This document shows, piece after piece, positions 1 through 12,149 of a stretch of 64,000 nt of DNA. The notes beneath the pieces are model-generated. The model was not told where the DNA came from. It saw only the letters and a program-made list of their open reading frames with translations, and searched no databases. The stretch covers positions 13,869,160-13,933,159 of the forward strand of contig JAULJL010000021.1 of the NCBI GenBank assembly GCA_030761205.1. The letters are read 5' to 3'. The translations under genes were made by a program, and so were the position numbers. Source of the stretch: Fremontodendron californicum. Taxonomy: Eukaryota > Streptophyta > Magnoliopsida > Malvales > Malvaceae. Each line of letters starts with the position of its first letter. Position 1 is the stretch's first letter.

Positions 1-1549
1 CACCAAAGAAAGGTAACATTGTAGCAAATGTTGTGGCCATAATCACTGAGAGTGACCGGAAAACCAATCTTGGCATGACATTTCGCACAGAGAACTGATC
101 CATCTTTGGGTTTGCAAACCATTTTTCAAATAGTTCGTTTGTTGGTTGCAGGTAAATCTGCAGTGGCCAATGAAAAAATGCAATCAAGAAAATGCATATT
201 GTTAAAAGGAGTCAGCTGGGCTACTTGCAAGCTGAAAAAAAAAAAAAAAATTAGAGCAGCAACGCACAATTTGATGGGTAACAAGATACAAGGTGAAGAA
301 ATATTAAAGGAGGATTCGAACGCAAAAACTCTCATACCATGTTAAATAGGATATTATCTAACTATTATATTTACGTTTCAACAACTATCGTGCAAGAAAA
401 AATGCAGATCATTTCATGTCTGCCTGAAGTTTGTTACTTAAACAATATCTGGATCTGTCAATTGACTCAAGGATAGCCAAAAATTATCATGTTCAATGCT
501 AGCTGCAGCCTATAATCTTGGATGTGCAGTTGCTAACAATTTCCTCTAGAGTTGGCATGAGCTGAAGATGAGTTACAATTTTCCTTCCTAATTGACAGTA
601 AATTTAAAATGTTACTCAGACGCGGATGTGAGTGTCAGACACGGTTATGTGTTCGACATAGGTATGTTCGATTTTTTCTAAGATTTTCAATTATTTTGAG
701 GGTATTTGGAGGATCATATCCTCATACTTATATCCGAATATGCATCGGACATAGGTGTTGTACACGGATACTTCAAGAAAAATAAAAAGTCAGAGCAACA
801 TAGCTTAAAATGGTTGAAAACACAGGACCAACCCCTGCTACAAAACAGAGTTGCTTATCAGCCCATCAAGTAAGTCCAAGACCTGGAAAACTAATAACCC
901 TAGTTAGATTTAATTAGGGTTTTGTTTCAAGGAAGACGAGCTAAAATGTTTTAGGATGGTTTTGGTTGGTAGGCCTATTTCGGAGTTCCATTAATGAAGA
1001 GTTCTTACCACAGTGATTGTAACCAGTTGCATAAGAGTGAAGATGTTGATAACCAAGAGAAACCAAGTGGGCAGCAACGGCCTCTTTTCAGCCATAAAAT
1101 TGGAAAGAATTGTTGGTTGAGACTGATTACCAAATGCCCAATAGCCAGAGATTGCCACACTGAAATATGTGCTTACTATGACAGCAAAACAGATGCATAA
1201 ACCTTTGAACATCTTGCCCTTCACTGGGGGAGCTATAGTTGCCTACAAGACAGATTTTCTTTTTAGATCCCCACCTTTATGTTAATACTCAAGACAGCAT
1301 ATTGAGAAGCAAATGTTTACTCAAAAATGGCACTGAGAAAATCAGATGCAATGAATATATCTATTTTACTCGGACTAGGGTGTGAGTATCGGATACAGGT
1401 ATGTGTCTGACACGAGTATGTTCATTTTTTTATAAGTTTTTTCATGTATTTGGAGGGTTTTTGGAGGATCATATCCTCATACCTATATCCGGATATGCGC
1501 CGGACATTGTTGTTGGGCACGAACACTTCAAAAAAAATGAAGAGTCGGA

Positions 1550-1598
<49 letters not shown>

Positions 1599-1660
1599 GG
1601 ATATTCATCGGACATTAGTGTTGGATACGAACACTTCAAAAAAAATGAAGAGTCGGAGCA

Positions 1661-1691
<31 letters not shown>

Positions 1692-3504
1692 CTAGTTCTA
1701 GTTCTTAAACAATTTGCAAAGTGAATGGAAAAGTACCTGTATTTCAGGTATAATTCCGCAACCATACGTGGTAGCGATGATTGAAATACCATTTATAGCC
1801 CCAAGAATACGGTTTTCTTCCGATCCCTTTATCGAGTAGTCCTTGTTAGGTGCATTCCTGGAATTTCCTGTCAAAACAACCATGGTAAACACAAGTGCTC
1901 TATCTATGTTGCTTTGACTCTTCATTTTTTTTGAAGTATCTGTGTCCGATGCATATCCGGACATGAGCATAAGGATATGACCCTCTAAGAATCCTCTAAA
2001 TACATGAACTCGTGTCGGACACATACTAATATCCGACACTCTAATCCGAGTCCGAGTAACATAGTACTCTATACATAGATGGGAAGTCTCATTGCATCAG
2101 ATAAATTTCTGATTTCTGACCTATGTGTATGGAACCAGCAGTGGCACATGCGCTGTAAGCAAGGCAAAGGAGTAGAGAGACAAGGTTGATATGTCTTAGT
2201 GAATGGAAGGATGGTATTTGTGCCAAGAATAGTGGTACAGCTCCAAAGATCATTATAAACTGGTACAGCTGCATTTTCCCATTTTGATTGTAGAGCAAGT
2301 AAATGAACTGCAGAAATCATACTAGAATACATAAATGATACAGAAAAAAATTGATGGTTATGAAGAGTCAAGGATTTAAATAGCAGCCGCAACGCGATAT
2401 TACAGTCGTTATTTTGCAATTTCGGTTCTCTACATTGTCGATATTTACCGCAATTGAGCACGATAGCAATTATTACGTCCACAATCGCGATAAACACGAA
2501 GCGACAAAAAACGCGTTCGGAACCGCAATTTAAATACCTGGTAAGAGTATTTGCTGATTGGGCAGAGGAGAAACTTACTTTAAGACTTTGTCCTCCAAGT
2601 AGAATACAGGAAATAACAGCACCATAGCATAATGCAATTTGAAGGGGACCAACAAAATATTTCCCCCATCTAGGTCCTGCCAAAATTAGTCAACTGGTTA
2701 ATGGAAACGGTATATGCAAACTGGTAAAGGAGCAACTCAAAATCCAGTGCTTGAAGAAACATATATATTAGGGGAGAAGAGATTTATTGGAACCAATTGA
2801 AGATAGTTATGTTGTTTCGACTCTTTGTTTTTCTTAAAGCATTCGTATCCAACATCCGTGTCCGACGCATATCCGAATATGTGTATGAATATATGATCCT
2901 TCAAGGACCCTCCAAATACATGAAAATCTTGAAAAAAATTGAACATACCCATGTCCGACACTTACATCCGAATCCGAGTAACATAGGAAGATAGTGCTCA
3001 CCAAGAATGTCTCTGGCCATGTCCCTAAACCGAAGCTGTCGCTTCCCAAGCTGAGCATAATGCTCCAACACCGCAGATAGAAGATTGTAGGAGTAAAAGG
3101 TGACCAGAGCTTGGAGAATTGTGATGAGAAGTCCAGGAACCCAGCCTAGTAAGGCTAGAGCAAAGGGAAAACTGAAAATTACAGGGCCTACAATTGATGT
3201 TGTCAAATGATATCCACAGTGCAACCAAGAACCTACAATAAAAAAGAAGATCAGGAGAGATTTGTACATTAACTTTCCTTCATGGAGAATCAAAATTTAT
3301 CATTGAGTATGAACTGAAAAGAGTTTTATATGTTCTTTGAAATCTATATATGCTTGCAGTTGCAGGTTTCTTTTTTGAAGGCAACTCACCTCGTGATTTG
3401 AGTACGAATAGTGCTCCTGCATCAAGCTCTTCTGGAGACTGAACAACACCATTTGCCTTGTCTGTTGAGGATAAGTCAATGGAGTTTGGAACAACAATTC
3501 CCAT
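1..3504 (-). CDS. GABA/amino-acid transporter, GAT1-like (3' partial, 7 exons seen)
   Basis: A membrane permease of the AAAP family, closest by eye to plant GABA transporter GAT1; such proteins import GABA and related amino acids with protons at the plasma membrane. I place exons, in transcript order, at 3504-3390, 3232-3002, 2676-2579, 2307-2121, 1867-1737, 1242-1009 and 157 to the left edge. Each junction has GT-AG and the frame stays open for 384 codons. Landmarks are a short acidic N-terminus, WLHCGYHLTTSIVGP (start of the first membrane segment), LRFRDMARDIL, IPSFHSLRHINLVSLLL, SIIATTYGCGIIPEIQ, GKMFKGLCICF, GYWAFG and YLQPTN. Family proteins are about 450 residues, so about 65 are missing off the left edge. 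The start at 3504 gives the usual N-terminus ending LDAGALFVLKSRG. Introns are full of MITEs. I see no lesion. The substrate is inferred from family only. Confidence 0.88.
608..803 (+). mobile_element. MITE copy a in GAT-like intron 6
   Basis: A ~195-bp element starting with a TGTTACTCAGAC-like end and finishing CAGAGCAACATAG, the degenerate inverse of the start. Inside are the phrases TTTGGAGGATCATATCC and ATATCCGAATATGCATCGGAC. Three relatives lie in the same gene (1361, 1904 and 2806). Confidence 0.65.
1361..1690 (+). mobile_element. MITE copy b with internal duplication and (TA)n expansions
   Basis: Same family as 608-803. It starts CTATTTTACTCGGAC, and the end GAGTCGGAGCAA is present twice. 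About 65 bp (CATCGGACATT...GAGTCGGAGCAA) is repeated at roughly 1491-1554 and 1597-1660, each followed by a (TA)n run. It lies between exons 5 and 6 of the GAT-like gene. Confidence 0.6.
1555..1597. repeat. (TA)n microsatellite
   Basis: An uninterrupted run of alternating A and T inside MITE copy b. A second run is at 1661-1688. The apparent YIYIYI proteins over this stretch are artefacts of the dinucleotide. Confidence 0.95.
1904..2064 (-). mobile_element. MITE copy c, inverted, in GAT-like intron 4
   Basis: Left end CTATGTTGCTTTGACTC and right end GAGTCCGAGTAACATAG form about 17-bp imperfect terminal inverted repeats. Orientation is opposite to copies a and b. It lies between exon 5 (ends 1867) and exon 4 (ends 2121). 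Confidence 0.7.
2372..2538. mobile_element. MITE with ATTTAAAT termini in GAT-like intron 3
   Basis: Termini GGATTTAAATAGC...AACGCG and CGCGTTCGG...GCAATTTAAATACC are imperfect inverted repeats of about 27 bp around a CG-rich middle. It is a different family from the TGTTACTCGGAC elements. No clear target duplication was seen. Confidence 0.55.
2806..2986 (-). mobile_element. MITE copy d, inverted, in GAT-like intron 2
   Basis: Begins GTTATGTTGTTTCGACTC and ends GAATCCGAGTAACATAG, so it belongs to the same family and orientation as 1904-2064. It sits just downstream of the exon 2 donor at 3001. Confidence 0.68.
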
Positions 3505-4947
3505 TCTTGTTTTTTTTCTCTAGTTACCCTTAATTTCCTAATGGACTTGGAGCTACATATAAGCAACTTGAAAGATAGTGTAACATAGTGGTGGAAATTG
3601 AACAGGTTCGGATCGGATCATTTTGAGTTTTGATTATTTATTGGGTTCGAGTTTTTTTGGGTTTAAAGTTTTTCAGATTTAGAGTTTTTAAGATTTGGGT
3701 TTTTTTCGAGTTTGATTTTTTTTAATTACAATTCGAATAAATCAATAACTTTTAAGTTTTTATATTATAAAAAATTATTTAATTATAATTCAATTATTTT
3801 TATTTTTAATATTAAATTTGGGTTTATGATCGGGTTGATTTCGGGTTCAGACCTTTTTGGGTTCAATTTTTTTTGTTCGGATCATTTCAATTTCGAATCA
3901 TTTCGGGTTCCGAATTTTTTCGAGTTCAAACTTATTATTATTATTTTTTTTCAAATTAAATTTGAGCGAATTCAAATTTAAATTCTTTAAAACGAATTTT
4001 TAGATTCAAATTTATTTAACCACCTCCTTAAACAACATAAATAAGTTCAAGACTATAAAGGTTGATTGGTGTACTTATCAAAATCATAAACTGTTAATTT
4101 GATGTAAGGTTGAAGGAACAGTCAAAACTGATGACAGAAGAAATTGGGAGCCTTTTTAGAAATTAGAATTGAAGTCAATTTTGGACCACTAAAAAATATG
4201 TGCCCTATCATATTTTATTGATAACTGTTCATGTCTTTTTAGATGGAAGTCCAATTAATCCACTGTATTTTATTGGGCACTTAAAGTGATTTTGGGTTGT
4301 AAATAAATAAGGTGAATGTTTCTAAATCTTGCAAGCTTGAGATATTTTATATTTTGTTGATGCAAAAATCTCAGATTCCTGGCTAAGCTCCCATTATTTG
4401 GATCTTCTTTGCAGAATTTTTCAGCAAAAATGTTGATTAAAAACAGGTCATCACCTTAAAATCACCTAGTCATTGAAGGATACATTTATATACAGCTTGC
4501 TCCAGGGTGAAACTTTAGTTTTGTGCAGTTTCTAAGAATACACGAAGTTCGTGTATCCGTCTTATTTTCGTGTATTTTTTTTATATTCTAATCGTATTTA
4601 AAATATTTTATATTTATATAAATTTTGACGTATTAATAATTTTTGTTATATAGATTTTGATATATTCATATATTCATATCATATCCGTATTTTTTTTTTG
4701 CATTATATTTTAATTATTATTTTTTATATTATATTATTATGATATAATTATATCATGTCTAATATTACGAGACTTATCAATTGTAGATATGTTACATACC
4801 TTGCAATTTTTTCTTCTTTGACCAGGTATATGGATTTTAGTGCAGCCACAGATTTCAATATCTAGCAATAATTGGTAACCAGATTGATAAGTTTTCTAGT
4901 ACTAGTCACCTGCTCTGCTTTGAAATGTTGAGTCTTTTTTTTTTCTA
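3505..4947. other. GAT-like upstream region, no gene
   Basis: The 5' side of the GAT-like gene. No coding stretch is visible. About 80 bp above the start codon lies a degraded hAT-like fragment (separate entry). The rest is AT-rich, unassigned sequence that should contain the promoter; I cannot place a TATA box confidently. Confidence 0.5.
3585..4027. mobile_element. degenerate hAT-like non-autonomous fragment
   Basis: Starts TAGTGGTGGAAATTG and ends TTAACCACCTCC, which resemble the TAGAGGTGGCAA termini of the hAT-type elements at 4968 and 6777. It has the same GGGTTC-rich ends and AT-rich core. Target duplications are not recognisable. Confidence 0.35.
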
Positions 4948-5010
4948 CTACAGTAAGAACTATTATCTAGAGGTGGCAATTGGGCGGGTTCGGACGGGTT
5001 CGGGTCGGGT

Positions 5011-5187
5011 TCATTCGGGTTCGGGCTCATCCGGGTTCGGGTCCATTCGGGTTCGGGCTCATTCGGGTTCGGGCCCATTCGGGTTCGGGCCCATTCGGGT
5101 TCTGGCCCATTCGGGTTCGGGCTCATTCGGGTTCGGGCCCATTCGGGTTCGGGCCCATTCGGGTTCGGGCCCATTCGGGTTCGGGTT
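5011..5187. repeat. 16-bp minisatellite, left array
   Basis: About ten tandem copies of ATTCGGGTTCGGGCCC with T/C and A/G variants. The period of 16 is not a multiple of three, so every frame on both strands stays open and reads as a 16-residue repeat. These ORFs are not genes. Confidence 0.92.
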
Positions 5188-6289
5188 CGGATTCAGTCTG
5201 GGTTCGGGTTTGGTCTGGGTTCGGGTATGTTTTACATCATTTTATTTTATATTAGATGTAATCATTTTTACGTAATTTAAATATTTATATCTAAAAACAA
5301 ATTATTAATTTATTATTATTTTTATACTTTTGCTATTATATGATATTTTTAATTATATTTATTTTTTAAAATTAATATTTGTTAGCACCAAAAGAATAAG
5401 AAATTAATTTGTTATATAAAATCAAAATTTGAAATAATTTATTATAAAAAATATGATATATTATAAATTAATCATATTGATATTTAAAATAATTGATTTG
5501 ATGAACTCGAATTTCAAAATATAAATACATTATAATTTATATTCACAATAAAATAAAAAACTTTTAAAAATAAATCATAGCCTTCATCTATTCGTTTATA
5601 TACTTATAAAATGCAAAAATTTTATGCTTATAGTCAAGATATATATATATATATCTATCGAGTACTTATATTTTTTTCATCAGTATAAAGTATAAATTAT
5701 AAAGTAGTACTAAAAAAATATAATTTATATTTAAATTATACTTAATAAATATATAATTAATATGATTATTTATTAATATATAATAAATATACCCAAAACC
5801 AAAAGGCCATAAAACCCAAAACCCCATTAAATCCACCCGCTAAAATAAAATCCCATGAAAGCCATAATCCAATTAAACCCACCCTAACCTAACCGTATAA
5901 GTATAACCCAAAAGGCCAAAATAATTGAATTATTATCAAATTTTTTTACCCTTAAGAATAATTGAATTATTGTCAAATTTTTTTTCACATCTTTAAAATT
6001 TTCAAGAATTTAAAATATTTAGATTGTAAATTCATCATGATATGAGACGTTAAAGTTATAACTTATAAGTACAAAATATAATTTACTTTTTGATAAAATT
6101 ATTATTTCATCATCATATATATATATAATATATTAAATTTTAAATTTTAATTAAATTATTAAAAAAATTAGAATAAAATTAATAATTGAAGTTATTGCTT
6201 TGTAAAAAAAAAAAAAATTTAATTGCAATTTGATTATTTTTATTTTTAGTATTAAATTCGGGTTCGGGTTCGGGCCGGTCTCGGGTTCG

Positions 6290-6436
6290 GGTCCATTCGG
6301 GTTCGGGCTCATTCGGGTTCGGGCTCATTCGGGTTCGGGCCCATTCGGGTTCGGGTCCATTCGGGTTCGGGCCCATTCGGGTTCGGGCCCATTCGGGTTC
6401 GGGTCCATTCGGGTTCGGGCCCATTCGGGTTCGGGT
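6290..6436. repeat. 16-bp minisatellite, right array
   Basis: Same ATTCGGGTTCGGGCCC unit as at 5011-5187, and on the same strand, near the other end of the same hAT-type element. The two arrays are therefore direct, not inverted, copies. Confidence 0.92.
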
Positions 6437-6776
6437 TTTTTCGGGTTCGGGTTTTTGACTTTTTGGTCAAATCGGGTTTGGGCGAGTTCAGGTTCGAATT
6501 TTCTTGGGCGGGTTTTCGGGTTCGGGTTCATTTTGCCACCTTATTATTATCCATGAGAACCCCATGAGAATTTGTGTGAATGTACGGAAAAAAAGCTAAA
6601 GTTATACTATTGAAAAAATTAAAAAAAAAGATTAATCATGAAAAATATTGTTACAAACAATTATAACAAAAAATTTATTATAAATATATATTCTAAAAAT
6701 GATTTAATAATCACACAGAACAAATGAGTTTAAGAGCAAAAAATGGACTTGTGTTCTCTCTTGCACGCCTTAATTC

Positions 6777-8479
6777 TAGAAGTGGCAAAATAAATCCAAA
6801 TCCGAACCCGCCCAAACTCGATTTGATCAAAAAGTTAAAAACCCGAAGTTGAAATGGCCCGAGCCCCGAAATTACCCGAACTCGAAAATCCCGAGCCCTA
6901 AAATACCCGAGCTCGAGACCGACCTGAACCCTAACCCAAGTTTAATACTAAAAGTAAAAATTATCAAATTATAATTAAATAATTTTTTTATAAAGCAAAA
7001 ACTTTATTTATCAATTTTATTCTATTTTTTTTAATAATTTAATTAAAAATTAATTTATATTTTATATAAATGATAAAATAATAATTTTATCAAAAATAAA
7101 TTATATTTTGTACTTATAAGTTATAATTTTAACGTCTCATATCTTGATGAATCCACCATCAGAGATTCTAAACTCACGAAAATTTTAGAGATGTGAATTT
7201 TTTTTAACATAAAGTATTACTTGTCCTTTGTTTATATTATTTTAAAAGCATCCTTATAATAGTATAATAGTGTTTTCTATATATTAAAATTAATTAATAG
7301 CAATTCATTCATTTTAACTTATCTCTAGTATAATAGTATTTCTTATATTAAGAAATAGATAAAAACTACTTTTAAAAAAAAATGTGTTGCTCTTTTCAAC
7401 ATATATATAGTTTTCTTAAGCATATTATTAAATTAAGTCAACAAATATTGATTTATAAAAGTATCATGTCTTTTTAGAATTTAAAGGTATTTAACATAAT
7501 TAACTAATTTAATTTTGTAATTGATTTATTATTTATTTTATTTTGGATAAGTATTTTTAAATTATTATTATTTTATTACACTTGATATAATTTAAGATAT
7601 AATTTACTTTTAATAACATATTATATCAAAATTTAAGATTGATTCACTTGGTAATATTTTTACTATTAAGAGTTGAATGTTAGGTTCGACTCTTTACATA
7701 AGCATAAAATTTTTACATTTTACAAATATATAAACGGATAGTTGAATGCCAGGGTTCGTCCCTAAAAGTCTCTTATTTTGTAGTGAATATAAATTATAAT
7801 GTATTTACATGTTGAAATTCGAGTTCATCAAATCAATTATTTTAAATATTAATATGATTAATTTAAAATATATCATATTTTTTATAATAAATTATTTTAA
7901 AATTTTATTTTATATAAAAAATTAATTTTATATTCTTTTGGTGCTAACAAATATTGATTTTAATAAATAAATAAAATTAAAAATATCATATTATAATAAA
8001 AGGTTATTTTAAAAAATTCACATCTCTAAAATTTTCATGAGTTTAGAATCTTTAGATGGTGGATTCATCAAGATATGAGATGTTAAAGTTATAACTTAGA
8101 AGTACAAAATATAATTTATTTTTGATAAAATTATTATTTTATCATATATATAAAATATAAATTAATTTTTAATTAAATTATTTAAAAAAGATTAGAATAA
8201 AATTGATAAATAAAGTTTTTGCTTTATAAAAAAATTATTTAATTATAATTTGATAATTTTTACGTTTAGTATTTAAATTCAGGTTCGAGTTCGGGTAGGT
8301 CTCGGGCTCGAGTATTTTCGGGTTCGGGTTTTTTCGGGTTTGGACCCTTTCGAGTTCGAGTAATTTCGGGCTCGGGCTTTTTCAAGTTCGGGTTTTTGAC
8401 TTTTTGATCAAATCGGATTTGGACGGGTTCGGGTCATTTTGGGCTGGTTTTCGGGTTTGGATTCATTTTGCCACCTCTA
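6777..8479. mobile_element. second hAT-type element forming the inner inverted repeat
   Basis: Termini are TAGAAGTGGCAAAAT and, inverted, TAGAGGTGGCAAAAT. The interior from 8020 matches hAT element 4968-6543 from about 5990 (RATATGAGAYGTTAAAGTTA block). The flanking octamers CTTAATTC and GAATTAAG are inverse rather than direct, because the homology continues outward as part of the larger inverted repeat. Confidence 0.6.
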
Positions 8480-8763
8480 GAATTAAGGCGTGCAGGAGAG
8501 AACACAAATCCATTTCTGCTCTTAAACTCATTTGTTTTGTGTGATTATTCAACCTTTTTTAGAATATATATATTTATAATAAAGTTTTTGTTATAATTGT
8601 TTGTAACAATATTTTTCATGGTTAATCTTTTTTTGTAATTTACTCAATAATATAACTTTAACTATTTTCCCGGATTCTCATGGGATTCTCATGAAAATAG
8701 TTTTCACTGTAGTAATCATTTTTTTTGGGTTGGTAAAAGACAAGGAAATAAAATTACTGAAAG

Positions 8764-9566
8764 TTAAACAAGGTAGCACGCTTCTCGACTATGGCCAGCT
8801 AAATGAAATCTTGCTGCGCTTTTTGTCATTTTTGTGACTTCTCTTGTCAATGGGTGCCATTCGGTGATGAATAGGACTTCCAGTGTACTTTTGTAGTAAC
8901 TTCCAGTGTACTTTTGTTCGTCCAAGAATGATGTTCTTCCATTTGTTGTTAAAATCCCAGCAAACAATTGATTCAGCATTTAGAACAAAAAGTCTGTAGA
9001 ATACCTGTCGAATGAGAAGAAGCCTGACGTGACATGCATTGGATGCTTCAACACTCCGACATAGGACCATGGTATTGCCAGAAGGGTCTTGGTCAAGGCA
9101 CTTATTCCAAACCAGTTGTGGTTATGGATTTTGTGGATTCCCAAAAAAATAAGCCATGCACTTTTGTCAACTCGAACGAGAGCTTGATTATCCACCCTTA
9201 AGTGATCACTATCGACCTTGGTCGTTTTGAAACTTTGACTATTGCTGGTAAATGCTTCCATAATCCCTTTCAGTTGGGTTTTATGATGGAAAACAACTTG
9301 TAGAGGATTGGGGACGGTGTCATTAAAAATACAGTCGTTTTTATGCCTCCAAATAGACCAAAGGATGCTTGCAAATTGACTGTAAAAATGTTGTGCCTCC
9401 GGTTGTTGCAGATCCAATTTGAGAAGCCATTGTTTAATCCAATTGCAGAGTTTATCAGAAGCAATCCTATTCATTCTGAGGGATAGGTCCGAGGCAAACC
9501 ACACAGCTCTTGCAAGTTGGCACTGAACGAAGAGATGTTCGAGATTCTCCTTTTTCTGGTTGCAAA
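8764..9566 (-). pseudogene. LINE reverse transcriptase C-terminal remnant
   Basis: Read on the minus strand, 9566 to about 8985 encodes ENLEHLFVQCQLARAVW, then ILWSIWRHKNDCIFN. This matches the end of the zinc-binding reverse transcriptase region and the linker to RNase H in plant LINEs. The RNase H part (VRVDKSAWLIFLGIHK...) is degenerate and the frame breaks near 8980. The reverse transcriptase core is absent, as in a 5'-truncated insertion. It is not a host gene. Confidence 0.65.
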
Positions 9567-9852
9567 AAGTTGAGTCTCAACTCTCAAGCATTATAAAAAT
9601 AGTTTAAAACCGTAATATTTAAGTCTAATTTAGCATTATTGTTAAAAAAAATTATGATGAAAAAAATGTGGTTTTAGAAGTTTTAAAATTTTGATATTGT
9701 TATGAAAAAGTATTATGGTGAATTGAAAGGTTTAAAAAAAATATATATATAAAATAATAAAAATTTTAAAATTCGAAGATAATAAAATCATTTTACGTCA
9801 AAAACTAATTTCCAAGCCATAAAAACACTAATTTTTTGCTTTTAGTTTGCGC
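9567..9852. other. AT-rich intergenic, nothing recognised
   Basis: Simple AT-rich sequence between the LINE remnant and the small hAT MITE. I see no coding, RNA or repeat feature I can name. Confidence 0.6.
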
Positions 9853-10379
9853 TAGAGGTGTCCTTGGGTCGGGCCGGGTTCGGCGCCAGGTTCATGTATG
9901 GTATCAACACTATATTTGTTTGCCCAAGTCTGGTTCGGCCTGAATATGGGCCTCAAATTTTGTCCAAGCTCCCTCATTTGTAAACAGATAGCCCAAGCCC
10001 GTTTAGGCCTGCCCATATAATTTTTTTTTTTTAAAAATATATTATTTTTTATTTAATTTTTAGTAATTTTATATATTTTTCTTTTATTAAGTTTTTAAAT
10101 ATGGACAACTTAACATATTTTTTAATGTTTACACTATAATATTATATATATTTAATCTTTATATGACATAAATTACATAATATATATAAAAATAAAAATA
10201 ATATATTATTTAATTAAAAAATGGGCCGGGTTGGGCTTGGGCCTTGAATGTTGGAGCCAAGGCCCGGCCAATTTTTTAAACGGGCCTTATTTTTTTGCCC
10301 AAGCCCATTTTTTGGGCTTAATATTTTTGTCCAAGCCCTCTCAAATATGGGCAGGTAGCCCGACTCTTGGACAGGTCTA
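9853..10379. mobile_element. hAT-type MITE, 527 bp
   Basis: Termini TAGAGGTGTCC and, inverted, TAGACCTGTCC. Flanks GTTTGCGC (9845-9852) and GTTCGCAC (10380-10387) agree at 6 of 8 positions, fitting an 8-bp target duplication that has drifted. Ends are rich in GGGCCGGGTT and GCCCAAGCCC. No ORF. Confidence 0.68.
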
Positions 10380-10387
10380 GTTCGCAC

Positions 10388-11859
10388 TATCAAACCATAA
10401 TTTTAACGATAAAAATTAAATTTTTTTTACCCGTTTAACATTACAATTATGATGAAATACAACTTTTAATCTGAGAAGCTGTTACCAGTATTCAACCTCT
10501 AAAAAGCTTTTAAAGAAAAAATATTGTATCACTTATCTTTATTAAACATGTCCAAGAGTCGGACTATCCATTAGGTCCTATTGGGCCAAGCCTAGACAGG
10601 GATATTTTAAATTCAAGCTGATCCGGCCCAAATTACTGTTCACCATTTAAAAAATAAAATTTTAAAAAATTTAATTATAAATATTAATATTAATATAAAA
10701 ATAATTTTTTAATTTTTTAATATTATTATGATTAATGATATAGACTTTCAAGTAGGCTTGAACTCGAATAAGGAAAATAAAATTTTTTCGAACCATGACC
10801 CGACCATGAACACTTTTAATATTTATGGAAGAATGTAAAAACGTGAAATTTTCAGAAATATTAGTTCTTAGGTACAAGCATCGCGCATGATTTTATATTC
10901 TTCAAAAATTATTCTTAAGAAATATTTTAATAACTTAATTTAACTCATTAAAAACTTGTTTGACATGATTTTGATTTGTTTTTTTTTAAAATTGTTTGAG
11001 CTTAATAGGTTTTCTACAGCTAAGAAGATTATTTATTGACATTATTAAATTAATAATTTATTTAATTGTTCAATTATATAATAATGTCTAATATTTTTTA
11101 TTTAAATTCTAATTGTTAAAATTAGAAAGAAAAAAGATGTTAAATTTTATAGGTCTTACATAATTGTAAGCCCTATTGATATTTTAATCAAACTTAATTT
11201 GATTTTTGAAACACTACATGAAGTTATAATGTTATAAAAAGCAAGTTCAATTTGTTATTAGCAAACCGTTTGGATTTTAATAATAAGCAGAAATCTACTT
11301 ACTTTTCTTTAAGTTTATTTAAAAAAAAAAAATTCTTGTACAAGTAATTAAGTAACTCTCCATAATTATACTCTCTAGTTAAAATTTTCTCAACAAATTC
11401 ATAGAAAAAACTTGATACCATATCTATAAATTTTAAACTTTTATTGATACTTTGCAATAAAAAAATTCAAATATTTCAAATATGTAAAGTTCTTCTTTCT
11501 TATGGCATGATCATATACTTTTCAAAAATCGAAATTTTTGATCAATGGCAATATCACCATTTTTATTCAATAAGATGTCAAAGTGGATTCAATACAATGA
11601 CTCTACAATTTGCTCCTTAACTATGAACATCTTTTTATGGTATCATTCATGTATTTGGTTTAATATGTATATATGTTTATTTTTTTCTGTTCAAAAAGTT
11701 TTGGATCAATGATTATATATGTACTTATTGTTTAAGCATATAGAGAATATTTAATAATATTTTAAGTTCATGTTTTAGAAATTAAAACAAAAATTTTGCT
11801 TGCTTGAACAAATTTCTCCTTATCCATAACAAAATAATGAAGTCCTTTTCTTAATAGTT
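10388..11859. other. AT-rich intergenic with possible degraded hAT piece
   Basis: No gene seen. Around 10545-10640 the words GTCCAAGAGTCGGAC and GGGCCAAGCC resemble the ends of the 9853-10379 MITE, so a degraded relative may lie there. The rest is AT-rich and unassigned. Confidence 0.4.
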
Positions 11860-12095
11860 AATAGTACTTCCTAGAATTAAAGAATTCTCTTAATTTGTTT
11901 TTTATAATATAGAATTTTAGTTAAAATGATAGAATATTGGAGAAGAAAGACTTAACCTTCATTATGATATTGAACCTATTTATAATACAAGTATTACACA
12001 ATCAAATAAGTTGATAAGTAAAGAATGGTTACAGAGATAATTACAATTGAAAAAATACAAATTATATTGAATTCAAACACTGCATTGTTATTTGA
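11860..12095 (-). mobile_element. probable Copia 3' LTR remnant
   Basis: Read on the minus strand this follows the Copia RNase H remnant and carries TATTATAAATAGG (about 11976-11990), an LTR-type TATA box, ahead of a pyrimidine-rich stretch. Exact ends are not definable. Confidence 0.4.
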
Positions 12096-12149
12096 TAACT
12101 TCTAGACTTTGATTTCCTATCTTCCTGGATAAAGCTTGATCATTGGGTT

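Larger units (their letters stand above)
4968..6543. mobile_element. non-autonomous hAT-type element
   Basis: Termini are TAGAGGTGGCAATT and, inverted, TAAGGTGGCAAAAT, typical of plant hAT elements. Flanking octamers CTATTATC (4960-4967) and TTATTATC (6544-6551) match at 7 of 8 positions, fitting an 8-bp hAT target duplication. Inside are two GGGTTCGGG minisatellites and about 1 kb of AT-rich DNA. No transposase ORF. Confidence 0.72.
4948..8718. mobile_element. long inverted-repeat (foldback-type) element with nested hAT
   Basis: The left end TACTACAGTAAGAACTATT (from about 4949) is the near-exact inverse of the right end at about 8716. The arms continue inward: 6552-7207 matches the inverse of about 8018-8700 over roughly 650 bp. 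The left arm is interrupted by the hAT-type insertion 4968-6543. The spacer is about 7208-8017. No transposase was found. Mutator-like or other foldback class is undecided. Confidence 0.65.

Noticed and set aside
4902..5275. Overlapping ORFs on both strands rich in PNPNGPEPEW or SGSGPFGFGP repeats
   Set aside because: They come from the 16-bp minisatellite, which is open in all frames. The same happens at 6179-6556.
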